From: DATFKA01 sp042095835 | GTDB taxonomy: Bacteria; Bacteroidota; Bacteroidia; Chitinophagales; Saprospiraceae | Assembly (NCBI GenBank): GCA_042095835.1 | Contig: JBELML010000035.1 | Location: forward strand, 1-45,646 | Direction: 5' to 3' | DNA: 45,646 bases | Part shown: positions 33,467 to 42,548 of the stretch, piece by piece | Numbering within the stretch: position 1 is the first letter of the stretch | How the letters are laid out: each line of letters opens with the position of its first letter | The notes under the pieces: model-generated | The model's input: the letters and a program-made list of their open reading frames with translations, nothing else | Database searches by the model: none | Told to the model about the DNA's origin: nothing | Translations under genes and position numbers: made by a program

Positions 33467-36400
33467 CTAGTCTCTTCCCTTCTTCTTCTTCCGCAACTGG
33501 ATATCGTAATCATCGAGCGTACCTTTGACCCTTAGGTTCAAATATTTGGTATTCTTTTTGGGATCCTTTTCTATAATTTCATCATCTCCTACTTCGCCCT
33601 CTTTTGTTCTTTTGTTGCCGAATATCTTGTAGCGGGCGCCTTGCACAATTATTTTCCAGGGAATACGAATATAATAGTCCAATTTACCGGCTAGTGACTG
33701 CTCTCCAGACAGCTCATAATGACCTAAAGTGGACTCAATCGTCATGTTCGGTATGGTGATGACGCCATTCGTAATATCCATGTGGTTTTGGAGGGTGTCG
33801 AATTTCACCAAAGACAAGTTCTTATCGCCCATATAATCGGACAACATCAATACAGGCCCGTAGTTTTCTAGGCTCCCGTTCAATAGCTCCACATCCATAT
33901 GGATTTCAGATTGATCTATGTCTGGTACCATGTCTGGATACATACGGATATTCCCCGTAATATCTGCTGATACTTTACCATGGACATAATCAGACAGCAC
34001 CTCATCCTGCCCAAAGTTTTCATACTTTAAGAGCAGCTGGTCTACATCTGCTTGCCTTACTTTTAAGGCTGGTTTAAAATAAATCCGATCAGGATTGCTG
34101 CCATTGAAATAGCCCGACATGAAAAATTGCCCGCCACTAGCCCGCATACTCATCGTATCTACATAGATATAATGCTCAGGGGTCATTCTCAATCTACTAT
34201 GTACCTCTTGCACATCAACATGATGATATATAAAATGATCTACATCAAGATCAAAGGTCATATCGGTAAAAGGCAGCTCGTAAATATTGAAGGCAGTACT
34301 GTGAGCCTCCACATCCTTGGTAGTGGTGTCTTGGGATTCAGCAGTTTTGGCTTTTCTGGGCGGGCTTGTATCGAAGGCAATTAATTGATCAAAATCAATA
34401 TAACTCGCTTGCAATCCAAAATGATTATCTCGCAGCTTTATCGCCTCATCTTTACCGAGGTAATAGTTCATGTCGACATCGAAAATGCTGCGACCTATTT
34501 TACCATGCATTTTCTCAATGAGTAGATGTTCATCTTCGTAATGAAATCGCCCAGAGAAGTCTTCAAAGCGCATCGGGTGCACCTGCATTTTGGCATCAAA
34601 TTGATCCAAATCCAGGTCTATTGATTGTAGCTCGGAATGGGCATAGTGCATTGCGCCCTTGATATGCAATTGAAGATTGTCCAATTCTTCGTGGCGATAA
34701 TCTTCGGGCACGTAGTTTTCGCCTTGATACGAAAAGAGGTCTTCCAATTTTAGCATATCGGCGTTTAAGCTGATATCTAATTTTACATCTCCATCCAAAG
34801 TATCTTTCATCCAGAAACCGTAGTCATGGACGAGGCCATTAAGATGAAAATCAGAGTCATCAATAAAGCCGGTGAAGTCTACAATTTTTAAATCCTGATC
34901 ATCAATCAATAGGTCTACATGAAAATCGTGCAGCTCGTGAGGATAGTGTTTTAGTTGAGCATGCAAATCTTCTATAAAGAACTCGCCTTGGGGTATATAC
35001 TTATAGGTGGTCAATCCGCCAGCAGTAGACTTGAATTTCAATTGCAGGTTTAGGTCTTCTATTTGCTCATCTATACCACTACTATCTCCTTTTGTAAAAC
35101 CTGTTAATGCCGCAATATCCAACAACTTTGAGCTTAAACTCAGGGTTGCTTCCACTGGTGTATTTTCTGCTAAAGTATCTTCCATCAAGGCACCGTAGTT
35201 GTGAATATCTCCTTTGAATCGAAAGTCGGAATAATCAATCAGGCCGTGGCAATCTGTAATTTTTATATGACTACTATCAATTAGAAGATCAGCGTGAAAA
35301 TCATGTAATCGATGTGGGAATTGCTCTAGCCGAGCATGTAGTCTTTCAATAATAAATTCTCCCTCTGGCAAGTATTTAGATTCTGTGAGCGCACGCGCAC
35401 TCGACTTGGCTTTCAGTAGCAGGCGCAAGTCTTTGATTTGCTCGTCTACACCAGTGCTATCTCCATTTGTAAAACCTGTTAATTCGGAAATATCTAACCA
35501 GTTGGAGCTGATGTCCAGTGCCGCTTCCACTGGCTTATCGGTGTGGTGAACGATTGCCGGAAGACCAGAAATAGAACCTTTTAAAGATAGGTCAGTAGCA
35601 CCCATTTTCAGGTTAAAGGTATCCAAAACACCCTGCTGGCCATTCATGGTGAGATGTATATCCAAGTCATCAATGGGAACTGCTAGGCTTTGGGAAGCCA
35701 TCTGCAGATTTTCGACGTTTAACTCGCTAAAGTAGGCCTGGTCTAATGCTTCTAGCGCCTTCTCTGGATGATCCAAATCAATGATATCATGAAAATTCAT
35801 ATCGAGTTTTACATTTCCCGAGGCCACTTCAATCCCTGGAATATCAAAAAACTCGGTCAGAAAGGCTACATTGAAGTCGGTGTTGAGCTTAAATTCCACA
35901 TCAGGCTCGATAAAATTCTTCACAAATATGGAAGCAATAAAGTTTCCTTGGTCAAGTTTTGAAGTGAAGTCTTCAATAGAGAATTCCATAGTTTCCAAGG
36001 ATTTATCCCTACCATTGGTAAAGTGTCCCTTAAAACCGAGATCTTCTATTTTTTTCCGCACATCTACATTCTCTAAAAATGCTTCACTCGCACCAAAGAC
36101 GGCATCGACAAATGGCATGCGGCCATTGGTGATGGGGCCAAGCACATCTGCATTAAAAAAGATTTCCCCAGCATTTTTATACTTCTCTAAAGTGGGAATT
36201 AGGTTCTCAGGAGCAAAAGCGATGAGCATATCAAAATTGGGCTTTGTACCGTATACGTGCAGGTCCAAGTCCATCTCTTTTCTTGTTTCAATACTACCAG
36301 AAACCTTAAAATCGCCATTTTCCATTTTTATTTCTGATGGCTCGATTTCGAGTAGGCCCGACAACTCATTAAGGGAAACATCGGTATTGAACTCAAAGTG

Positions 36401-37063
36401 TTTATGTTTGATAAAGCTGGTATCCTGGTCGCGAATGATATTTAACTCAAACTCTGTATCAATATGGGCAGCAATCTTATTGTTGGCAGCTTTTACGCCA
36501 CTTTTTGCCCAGTAGATATAGGTTTCTACGTCGAGCTGCGTCTCTTCATCAAGTTTGTGGATATCAAGATTCTTGAGTTCAATATTCTTTAAGTGTAGTT
36601 GGAGGGGCGCTGTTGATCCGCCTCCTTCACTGGGAGTAGCTAGGGCATTGCCAATATTGATCGTACCATCTTTGTGTTTGATAATATTAAAAAAGCCATC
36701 CTCGATCAGCAACTTCTGGACATCATACTTAGCGGCCAGGATATCTCGTACATTAAAGCCTACATAGATATCGGCTACCTCTAAAATAAGCGCAGCATCC
36801 TGCTCTTTTGATTCATAGACTTGAATGCTATCGACCTTGATAGAGATATAGGGAAAGTTTTTAAAAGGAGCGATGTGTGTATCTCCAATTACAATTAAAC
36901 CCTCGTAGCTATTATTCAAGGCGTCAATTTCTCCCTGAACGAGTCCATCCTGCTTTTGATAAAGCAAAAATATTAAGAGCCCTGTAAACAATATCGGCAA
37001 TAGGATACCAAGGAGTAGTAGCTTTTTCCTCAATTTCCATCCATTAATCCAATTCCATTTCAT
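33467..37063 (-). CDS. AsmA-like inner-membrane-anchored giant protein
   Basis: A 1198-residue protein with one N-terminal transmembrane helix (LLLLGILLPILFTGLLIFLLY, ~15-35) and a long beta-rich periplasmic body of the AsmA type (FKNFPYISIKVDSIQVYESK, LEVADIYVGFNVRDILAAKY near the start; an AsmA-like C-terminal region at the end). AsmA/TamB-like proteins form grooves that carry lipids between membranes. Residues ~505-750 contain two tandem ~125-residue repeats (LTGFTNGDSTGVDEQIKDL and LTGFTKGDSSGIDEQIEDL). The C-terminus is very basic (LRKKKKGRD). It is a single gene with no obvious operon partner; envelope homeostasis is the likely role. Confidence 0.88.
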   Translation of the reverse strand: MKWNWINGWKLRKKLLLLGILLPILFTGLLIFLLYQKQDGLVQGEIDALNNSYEGLIVIGDTHIAPFKNFPYISIKVDSIQVYESKEQDAALILEVADIYVGFNVRDILAAKYDVQKLLIEDGFFNIIKHKDGTINIGNALATPSEGGGSTAPLQLHLKNIELKNLDIHKLDEETQLDVETYIYWAKSGVKAANNKIAAHIDTEFELNIIRDQDTSFIKHKHFEFNTDVSLNELSGLLEIEPSEIKMENGDFKVSGSIETRKEMDLDLHVYGTKPNFDMLIAFAPENLIPTLEKYKNAGEIFFNADVLGPITNGRMPFVDAVFGASEAFLENVDVRKKIEDLGFKGHFTNGRDKSLETMEFSIEDFTSKLDQGNFIASIFVKNFIEPDVEFKLNTDFNVAFLTEFFDIPGIEVASGNVKLDMNFHDIIDLDHPEKALEALDQAYFSELNVENLQMASQSLAVPIDDLDIHLTMNGQQGVLDTFNLKMGATDLSLKGSISGLPAIVHHTDKPVEAALDISSNWLDISELTGFTNGDSTGVDEQIKDLRLLLKAKSSARALTESKYLPEGEFIIERLHARLEQFPHRLHDFHADLLIDSSHIKITDCHGLIDYSDFRFKGDIHNYGALMEDTLAENTPVEATLSLSSKLLDIAALTGFTKGDSSGIDEQIEDLNLQLKFKSTAGGLTTYKYIPQGEFFIEDLHAQLKHYPHELHDFHVDLLIDDQDLKIVDFTGFIDDSDFHLNGLVHDYGFWMKDTLDGDVKLDISLNADMLKLEDLFSYQGENYVPEDYRHEELDNLQLHIKGAMHYAHSELQSIDLDLDQFDAKMQVHPMRFEDFSGRFHYEDEHLLIEKMHGKIGRSIFDVDMNYYLGKDEAIKLRDNHFGLQASYIDFDQLIAFDTSPPRKAKTAESQDTTTKDVEAHSTAFNIYELPFTDMTFDLDVDHFIYHHVDVQEVHSRLRMTPEHYIYVDTMSMRASGGQFFMSGYFNGSNPDRIYFKPALKVRQADVDQLLLKYENFGQDEVLSDYVHGKVSADITGNIRMYPDMVPDIDQSEIHMDVELLNGSLENYGPVLMLSDYMGDKNLSLVKFDTLQNHMDITNGVITIPNMTIESTLGHYELSGEQSLAGKLDYYIRIPWKIIVQGARYKIFGNKRTKEGEVGDDEIIEKDPKKNTKYLNLRVKGTLDDYDIQLRKKKKGRD

Positions 37064-37120
37064 AATGGTTTAAATATAAAAAAATTACACACATCTAGTA
37101 GTAATTCTTCTCTAGGCTAG

Positions 37121-37178
37121 GGCAAACGCACCAAAAAGATTACACTACATTTTTTTATAAATTCAACTGAAACTCCAA
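37121..37178 (+). repeat. Imperfect direct repeat, left copy
   Basis: This ~58-bp stretch (GGGCAAACGCACC ... ACTGAAACTCCA) is about 85% identical to 45589-45646 in the same orientation. It lies between the AsmA-like gene start and the tRNA-like cluster. The pair could be ends of a mobile segment or copies of a dispersed element. Confidence 0.7.
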
Positions 37179-37256
37179 TTTAAAACCGCTCTAGCATCTT
37201 TATTTTTGCCATCCAGTCTCGAATCCAATATTGGATATAGTGTCACCTATAATTAG

Positions 37257-37340
37257 CGGAAGTCGGAGTATTCGAAACCCAATCCCGAAGGAACCCATTG
37301 GTTAGCAACCAAGTCTAGTACCCTGACTAGTTCAACTTCC
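37257..37340 (-). tRNA. tRNA-Ser(GCU)-like gene
   Basis: A class II tRNA-like fold of 84 nt. The acceptor stem GGAAGTT/GACTTCC has one G-U. A short D stem is followed by an anticodon stem CTTGG/CCAAT with loop TTGCTAA (anticodon GCT), a variable arm of ~16 nt (GGGTTCCTTCGGGATT) and a T loop TTCGAAT. Position 8 is not the usual T and the D and T stems are weak, so it looks degenerate. No CCA is encoded. Confidence 0.65.
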
Positions 37341-37345
37341 ATTTG

Positions 37346-37414
37346 CACAGCCACAAAGAATCGAACTTTGTCCTACGGGTTTGGAATCCGTTTGGCTACC
37401 ATAGCCTTAGCTGC
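37346..37414 (-). tRNA. tRNA-Trp(CCA)-like gene
   Basis: A 69-nt tRNA-like fold. The acceptor GCAGCTA/TGGCTGT has two wobbles. The D arm GGCT/AGCC has a very short loop. The anticodon stem ACGG/CCGT has a mismatch next to the loop TTCCAAA (anticodon CCA), and the T stem CAAAG/CTTTG is perfect with loop TTCGATT. It ends 5 nt before the Ser-like tRNA on the same strand. The shortened D loop and wobbles suggest a mobile-element-type or decaying tRNA. Confidence 0.65.
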
Positions 37415-37514
37415 TTTTAAGAGGTGTAATTTTGAGCTAACTTATCGACAGCCCAAGCAACCTATGTCCCCATTCCAGAGGGCGTATTTTTTGCTCATCT
37501 AATCTGATATGTCG

Positions 37515-37589
37515 TACGCCCGGTGGAACTCGAATCCACACTTGTACAGGGCTTAAACCTGATGCCTCTGCCAATTGGGCTACGGGCGT
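37515..37589 (-). tRNA. Class I tRNA-like gene with anticodon UAA
   Basis: A 75-nt fold with a perfect acceptor ACGCCCG/CGGGCGT, canonical D arm (GCCCAATTGGCAGAGGC) and perfect T arm GTGGA/TCCAC with loop TTCGAGT. The anticodon stem has four pairs (CAGG/CCTG) and loop TTTAAGC, giving anticodon UAA (leucine UUA/UUG codons). Bacterial tRNA-Leu normally has a long variable arm, whereas this one has about five nucleotides, so its charging identity is uncertain. It is the best-folded of the three tRNA-like genes. Confidence 0.75.
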
Positions 37590-38069
37590 AAATGGACGTA
37601 TAAAACGCAAAAAGCCCCTTGAATTGAACCAAGGAGCTTTTGTATATCTCAACGAACTATCAGTTTCATTTATACACATACCGCTCCAGCTTGGTCCAGG
37701 ACCAACTAAAACAAGCGCTCGATAAATTCTGATGCTGATACATTTTTATTGTTTTCAAATTCTAATACAATTTCCTCCTACAAAAAGTTCCTCGTCTACG
37801 AACTAAGTACACTGCCCTAGACAACTCAAGGATAATGGATACTTGCCTACTTTTTATCCCCAACTCCTATTCCAAATAACTGCATAATTCAGCTGGCTTG
37901 GCTCAGGCTTTTTTATAAAAAACTCAATAGTAGCCCATTTTCGTGAGCAAAATGTTAGATGTAAATCCCCTCTCGCTTACTTAAATTTCCTACCTTTATT
38001 ACTTTAAACAAGCCACTCCGCTTTTATTTTGGTAAGGAAATTAAAAGTACGTCTAAGTATACATTTAAG
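37590..38069. other. Intergenic region with hairpins
   Basis: Near 37609-37641 a 12-bp stem with one mismatch (AAAAGCCCCTTG / CAAGGAGCTTTT) is followed on the minus strand by TTTTTG, like a terminator or attenuator ahead of the tRNA cluster. At 37690-37704 TTGGTCC and GGACCAA form a tight palindrome. The rest is AT-rich and precedes the beta-helix gene; TACCTTTA near 37991 resembles a -7 element. I see no gene. Confidence 0.45.
37609..37641 (-). terminator. Hairpin upstream of tRNA cluster
   Basis: A 12-bp stem with one mismatch and an 8-base loop; on the minus strand the downstream sequence is T-rich (CTTTTTGCGTTTT). No minus-strand gene is seen before it within 400 bp, so it may be an attenuator or the relic of a lost gene. 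Confidence 0.45.
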
Positions 38070-38075
38070 ATGCTC

Positions 38076-39479
38076 ATGAAAAAACGACTCCTTTCCCTTT
38101 CTAGGAATATCTTTTTAGGCTTATTCTTCGTTGGTAGTAGCTTAGCTGTTAATGCCCAAGTAGGGATTAATAGTGATAATTCTGCGCCTGATCCTAGTGC
38201 CATCTTGGATGTAAAATCCACTACTAGTGGTTTTTTGACACCACGTATGACAAAGGACGAACGCGATGCCATCGCTAATCCGGCGACGAGCTTACTGATT
38301 TACCAGACAGACAATACACCTGGCTATTACTACAATAGCGGCACTCCTGCCACTCCCAATTGGGTACGCATTGGCAATGATGAGGCACAGGCTATCTGTG
38401 ATTCTCGCATCCCACTGGACTCGGTCGCTCGATTTTCAATTTACAGTGGTCGGTTTACGGCCTATCTCATTACGGAGCCGGGCTCCTACTACCTTACGGA
38501 TAGCATTTTGTTGAACCGGACGAGCGCTACGGGCATTTATATCGATACCGATAATGTCACACTAGACTTAAATGGTTATTCTATCGTGGGGCCAGGTATT
38601 GACAACAGTACTGCCTCTGATGGGATATACATATCTGGAATAAAATATAACATCACTATTAAAAATGGTATGATCGACGATTGGGGCGACGATGCCATTG
38701 ATGCCGGCAATACCAATAACTGTCTGTTTCAAAATATTATCGCCTCCAACAATGGAGGCGAAGGTTTTTATCTAGGCGATAATAGTCTCATTATTGAATG
38801 TCATGCCTACGCCAACTCAGTCGATGGCTTCAGAGCGCGGAATGGCTGTAATTTCATCCGTTGTACAGCTAGTGAAAATCTGGGGGATGGCTTTGTAGTA
38901 AACTCCGGCTGCCAATTGATCAATTGTACTGCTTTCTTCAATGGGAGAGATGGAATTGATGGAGTCAATGATATCATGGTTTTGGGCTGTGTAGCCTCTG
39001 ATAATGGCGAAGCGGGGATAGAGCTAAGTTTTAGGGGCTTGGTTCATCAATGCACGGTGTATGATAATCTAGGCAGTGGTATTGATGTAAGCTCTAGTAG
39101 TCGAGTATCCTTTAGCAATGCTTCCTTGAATGAGGGCGATGGTATCCTGCTCCGAGGAAGTTCAGGAATGGTATATGGCTGCGTGGCGCATGAAAATGAC
39201 CTAGCTGGTATCCACAGCTCTTCCACCAGCATAAGTAGAGCTATTATTGAAAATAATGGCGTAACCGATAATGATGATTTTGGCATCCGAACAGCTGGAC
39301 CTGGCGTTTTTGTACTTAGAAATCGTGCTGCTGGTAATACCATTCCTACGGCCAATACACCTGGCGATTACGATCTCCATCCTGGTACTAATCATGGTCC
39401 AATCCTAACGGTAAGAAATGCAGGAGATTTAAGTGGGATCACTAATGGCAATCATCCCTATGCCAATTTTAGCTATTAA
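38076..39479 (+). CDS. Exported right-handed parallel beta-helix protein (paralog A)
   Basis: About 467 residues; MKKRLLSLSRNIFLGLFFVG at ATG 38076 is a signal peptide (ATG 38070 is an alternative). Residues ~27-110 form the tail-fibre-like N-terminal module common in Bacteroidota (VGINSDNSAPDPSAILDVKS, GFLTPRMTKDERDAI, LLIYQTDNTPGYYYNSG). From ~120 to ~440 a right-handed beta-helix has repeating units such as NNGGEGFYLGDNSLIIECHA and NLGDGFVVNSGCQLINCTAF. The end (HPYANFSY) is shared with the next gene. There is no T9SS domain. The family includes polysaccharide-binding or -cleaving and adhesive proteins; no catalytic residues are identified. Confidence 0.85.
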   Translation: MKKRLLSLSRNIFLGLFFVGSSLAVNAQVGINSDNSAPDPSAILDVKSTTSGFLTPRMTKDERDAIANPATSLLIYQTDNTPGYYYNSGTPATPNWVRIGNDEAQAICDSRIPLDSVARFSIYSGRFTAYLITEPGSYYLTDSILLNRTSATGIYIDTDNVTLDLNGYSIVGPGIDNSTASDGIYISGIKYNITIKNGMIDDWGDDAIDAGNTNNCLFQNIIASNNGGEGFYLGDNSLIIECHAYANSVDGFRARNGCNFIRCTASENLGDGFVVNSGCQLINCTAFFNGRDGIDGVNDIMVLGCVASDNGEAGIELSFRGLVHQCTVYDNLGSGIDVSSSSRVSFSNASLNEGDGILLRGSSGMVYGCVAHENDLAGIHSSSTSISRAIIENNGVTDNDDFGIRTAGPGVFVLRNRAAGNTIPTANTPGDYDLHPGTNHGPILTVRNAGDLSGITNGNHPYANFSY

Positions 39480-39510
39480 AGCGATCAAAGCCAAGCGTAA
39501 AATGAAGACA

Positions 39511-40926
39511 ATGAAGAAAATTACCTATATCAACTATATCCTTGGACTGATCTGTTTTGCTTGGTCCATCAAGTTACCAGCACAAGCCAGTATCAATGCC
39601 AATAACAGGCCTCCCGATCCCAGTGCGATGCTGGATATTCAGTCCAGCAACAGAGGATTTTTAATGCCGCGTATGACCGAAAGTGATCGCTTGGCCATCA
39701 CTTCACCAGCCAATGGCTTATTCCTCTTCCAAACGGATAACAACAAGGGATTTTATTATAATGAAGGTAGCTCTAGCCTGCCAGCATGGGCAAGCGTAGC
39801 TATCCAAACTAGTGAGCTAATTTGTGACCAGCGGATTCCCATCGACTCGGTATTAGTTGGGAGCAATTATCGAATTAACGAGTCCGGCTCCTATTACCTC
39901 ACCAGTAATATCACCATTACTTTCCCCAGCTTAGATGGTATTGTGATAGCTGCCAATAATGTGAGTCTGGATTTGAATGGATACACCCTAAACGGAAGTA
40001 ATGCGGGTGATGATGGTATTTTTGTGCTTACTGACCTAGATAATATCATCATCAAAAATGGCATTGTAGAAGACTGGGCTGGGGATGGTATCAATGCCCT
40101 CAATGCAGACCAGAGCATTTTTGTAGATTTAAAAGTCAGAAACAACGGTGGTGATGGCATCGTGGCAGATTTTAACTGCCTCATCCATCGCTGTGTAGCC
40201 GAAGGTAATGGTTTTGATGGGCTAGAGGTAGACGATGGAGGCATCATTTCCAACTCTACTGCCAGTAATAATGAAGACAATGGAATTCAGTCTAGCGAAG
40301 GTACGCTAATCATCAACTGTACTTCCTTCGGAAATGCATTTGATGGCATTGATGCAGCTTCAGGTAGTAGGATAGAATCTTGCACCGCCTATGAAAATGG
40401 ATATTACGGTATTGATCTGGGACTTGGAGGGCAAGTCATTAACTGTGTATCTAATAGAAACCGGAGTAATGGCATCGACTTAGCTAGCAGCTGCATTGCT
40501 ATCAATAATATCGCCAATGACAATGGACGCTGTTGGCTGGATGGCGGAGGTTGCAATGGTATAGCTGATGATGGTGCAGGAATCAGAGCATTTACCAATG
40601 CTCAGCTTATCAACAACACCTGCAACGACAACATCATGGGAATTAGAATTTCCAGTACGGATACTTATGTAGCGGACAACTATGTAGAAGGCAATCGACA
40701 TGCAGGTATTGCCGTCACTAGATCCGGCTGTCTCATTATTCGCAATCGAGCCTCAAATAATGGCTTTAGCACCATCCAAGGCTTGATTGATGCGGGAGAC
40801 AACCCTAGCGGCAATATTACAATCGATCCCAACTCTACTTTTGGTCCGATTATAGATGTATCAGCGGCTGGAAATATTTTGAATACCGCAGGAGCAGCTC
40901 ATCCCTATGCGAACTTTATTTACTAG
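39511..40926 (+). CDS. Exported right-handed parallel beta-helix protein (paralog B)
   Basis: About 471 residues from ATG 39511 (MKKITYINYILGLICFAWSI signal peptide); starts at 39502 or further upstream inside the preceding gene are less likely. It has the same plan as the 38076 protein: module NNRPPDPSAMLDIQSSNRGF, MPRMTESDRLAITSPANGLF, then beta-helix units (NNGGDGIVADFNCLIHRCVA, NGFDGLEVDDGGIISNSTA) and the shared ending AAGNILNTAGAAHPYANFIY. It has an insertion with extra Cys (GRCWLDGGGCNGIADD) absent from paralog A. It lies 31 bp after that gene, so the two are a tandem duplicate in one transcript. Confidence 0.85.
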   Translation: MKKITYINYILGLICFAWSIKLPAQASINANNRPPDPSAMLDIQSSNRGFLMPRMTESDRLAITSPANGLFLFQTDNNKGFYYNEGSSSLPAWASVAIQTSELICDQRIPIDSVLVGSNYRINESGSYYLTSNITITFPSLDGIVIAANNVSLDLNGYTLNGSNAGDDGIFVLTDLDNIIIKNGIVEDWAGDGINALNADQSIFVDLKVRNNGGDGIVADFNCLIHRCVAEGNGFDGLEVDDGGIISNSTASNNEDNGIQSSEGTLIINCTSFGNAFDGIDAASGSRIESCTAYENGYYGIDLGLGGQVINCVSNRNRSNGIDLASSCIAINNIANDNGRCWLDGGGCNGIADDGAGIRAFTNAQLINNTCNDNIMGIRISSTDTYVADNYVEGNRHAGIAVTRSGCLIIRNRASNNGFSTIQGLIDAGDNPSGNITIDPNSTFGPIIDVSAAGNILNTAGAAHPYANFIY

Positions 40927-40994
40927 TATTCCCAAAGGATTACATAACTCAAACATCAGCAAAGCACTTTCAGCTAAGCAGCAATTTTATACCA

Positions 40995-42323
40995 ATGCGA
41001 CCTATTTATTTAACCCTTTTTCTCCTCCTTACAGCAGGCCTCACTCAGGCACAAATAGAGCTGCAAGTCACCAATGGTTTTTTGGTACAAACAGGCGGTA
41101 CAATTGTGTTAAATGAAGCTAATTTTATTAATAATGCTACCCTAAATGCAAGTGGTGGCACGGTTCTTTTTATGGGCACCACTGCTGATACGATTAGCGG
41201 AACTAGTCCGAGTACTTTCTATAATTTGAGTGTAAATAAGGCCAGTAATAAACTTTTGCTTAATCAAAATATCAGTATTGACAATGCGCTATCCTTGCAA
41301 AATGGTTTACTCGAATTAAGTGCTTATGATCTCACCATCAATCCTAGTGCAAGTATAAGCACCGCTAGTAGCAATGCGTATGTCGAGACTTCAGGAACGG
41401 GTCTACTCATCCAAGAGGTCTCGGCAAGCGATATCCTCTTCCCGGTAGGAAATGTGACTTATACGCCCATCACACTCAACAATTCTGGCACTACCGACAA
41501 TTATAAAATCCGGACAGAAGATATTGTTTACTTAGATGGTACAAGTGGCTTGGAGATCATGGAAAGAGTGGTAGATGTCACCTGGTTTGTAGACGAAGAA
41601 GTGGTAGGAGGCTCCGATCTCAGTATGCGGCCTCAATGGAATGCCAGTAACGAACTCCCTTTTTTTGATCGATCGATAGCCTTGTTGGCCCATTATAAAA
41701 ATAATGATTGGCTATCAAATGTAGTCCAAGCGGCCTCAGGCACAGACCCCTACAGTATCCTTCAAACAGGCATCACAGACCTCTCTCCTTTCGCTGTAGT
41801 GAATAGTTCGTCAAGAGTAGTACCTGTAGAGTTGCTCTCGTTTAATGGCGAAGCTATTGACCAGCAATCCCATCTTTGGTGGATTACGAGTAGTGAAATC
41901 AATAACGAGCGTTTTGAAATCGAATGGAGTACCGATGGAACGATTTTCACACCAATAGGACAAGTCAAAGGTGCTGGGAACACCATTATAGAGCAACAGT
42001 ACGAATTTGTACACCCAAGTCCGGCCTCAGGCAACAACTACTACCGTTTGAAGCAAATTGATTTCGATGGCAGCTTCACCTACAGTAATATTATAGACCT
42101 CTATTTTGAACAGGAGGCCGAGCCATTGATCTTTCCCAATCCGACCAGTCAATATCTTTATATCCGTAACACGCCGGACATGCTCTACCAACTTTATGAC
42201 ACCCAAGGACAAGTTGTGCAGACTGGTAGGACTACGGGACAAGCTATCCCTCTTGCTCATTTACCGAATGGTCTCTATTGGCTTAAATTAGGGCAGCAAT
42301 TTTGGAAGGTGGTCAAACAATAA
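40995..42323 (+). CDS. T9SS type A sorting domain protein
   Basis: A 442-residue secreted protein: signal peptide MRPIYLTLFLLLTAGLTQAQ, a beta-rich solenoid-like N-terminal region (INNATLNASGGTVLFMGTTA, LLLNQNISIDNALSLQNGLL), a fibronectin-like stretch beginning VPVELLSFNGEAIDQQSHLW (typical of T9SS cargo: ELLSF, W.TSSEINNERFEIEWS) and a C-terminal sorting domain (LIFPNPTSQYLYI ... LPNGLYWLKLGQQFWKVVKQ). The first part resembles the repetitive envelopes of large Bacteroidota surface proteins. It follows the beta-helix pair by 68 bp and probably forms one surface-protein operon with them. Confidence 0.88.
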   Translation: MRPIYLTLFLLLTAGLTQAQIELQVTNGFLVQTGGTIVLNEANFINNATLNASGGTVLFMGTTADTISGTSPSTFYNLSVNKASNKLLLNQNISIDNALSLQNGLLELSAYDLTINPSASISTASSNAYVETSGTGLLIQEVSASDILFPVGNVTYTPITLNNSGTTDNYKIRTEDIVYLDGTSGLEIMERVVDVTWFVDEEVVGGSDLSMRPQWNASNELPFFDRSIALLAHYKNNDWLSNVVQAASGTDPYSILQTGITDLSPFAVVNSSSRVVPVELLSFNGEAIDQQSHLWWITSSEINNERFEIEWSTDGTIFTPIGQVKGAGNTIIEQQYEFVHPSPASGNNYYRLKQIDFDGSFTYSNIIDLYFEQEAEPLIFPNPTSQYLYIRNTPDMLYQLYDTQGQVVQTGRTTGQAIPLAHLPNGLYWLKLGQQFWKVVKQ

Positions 42324-42548
42324 AAGGATTTAGAGCAACTATTCCTCACTTGTAAATAGGCCTTTCAGTAGCTTACTTTCGACAACTAGCATACAAATTA
42401 TCCGCCAATAAACCGGACTGCTCTTGTTTGTTCTAGCGATACGTTTCCACATTTTACTAAAAAAATCGCTACAAGCGGTCATACCTTTTTAGCTCAAAAC
42501 ACTCCCTATTGAAACCAATTTTAAATCAGCTAAAAAGATGCTATTATT

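Noticed and set aside
37415..37514. A fourth tRNA between the Trp-like and UAA-anticodon genes
   Set aside because: I could not find a T loop of the TTCRA type or a pairing acceptor stem in these 100 bases.
37640..37740. A tRNA around the TTGGTCC/GGACCAA palindrome
   Set aside because: No acceptor stem or convincing T arm could be drawn; only the short palindrome is clear.
38076..40926. Phage tail or prophage region
   Set aside because: The tail-fibre-like N-module is common in exported Bacteroidota proteins; no capsid, terminase or baseplate genes are nearby.
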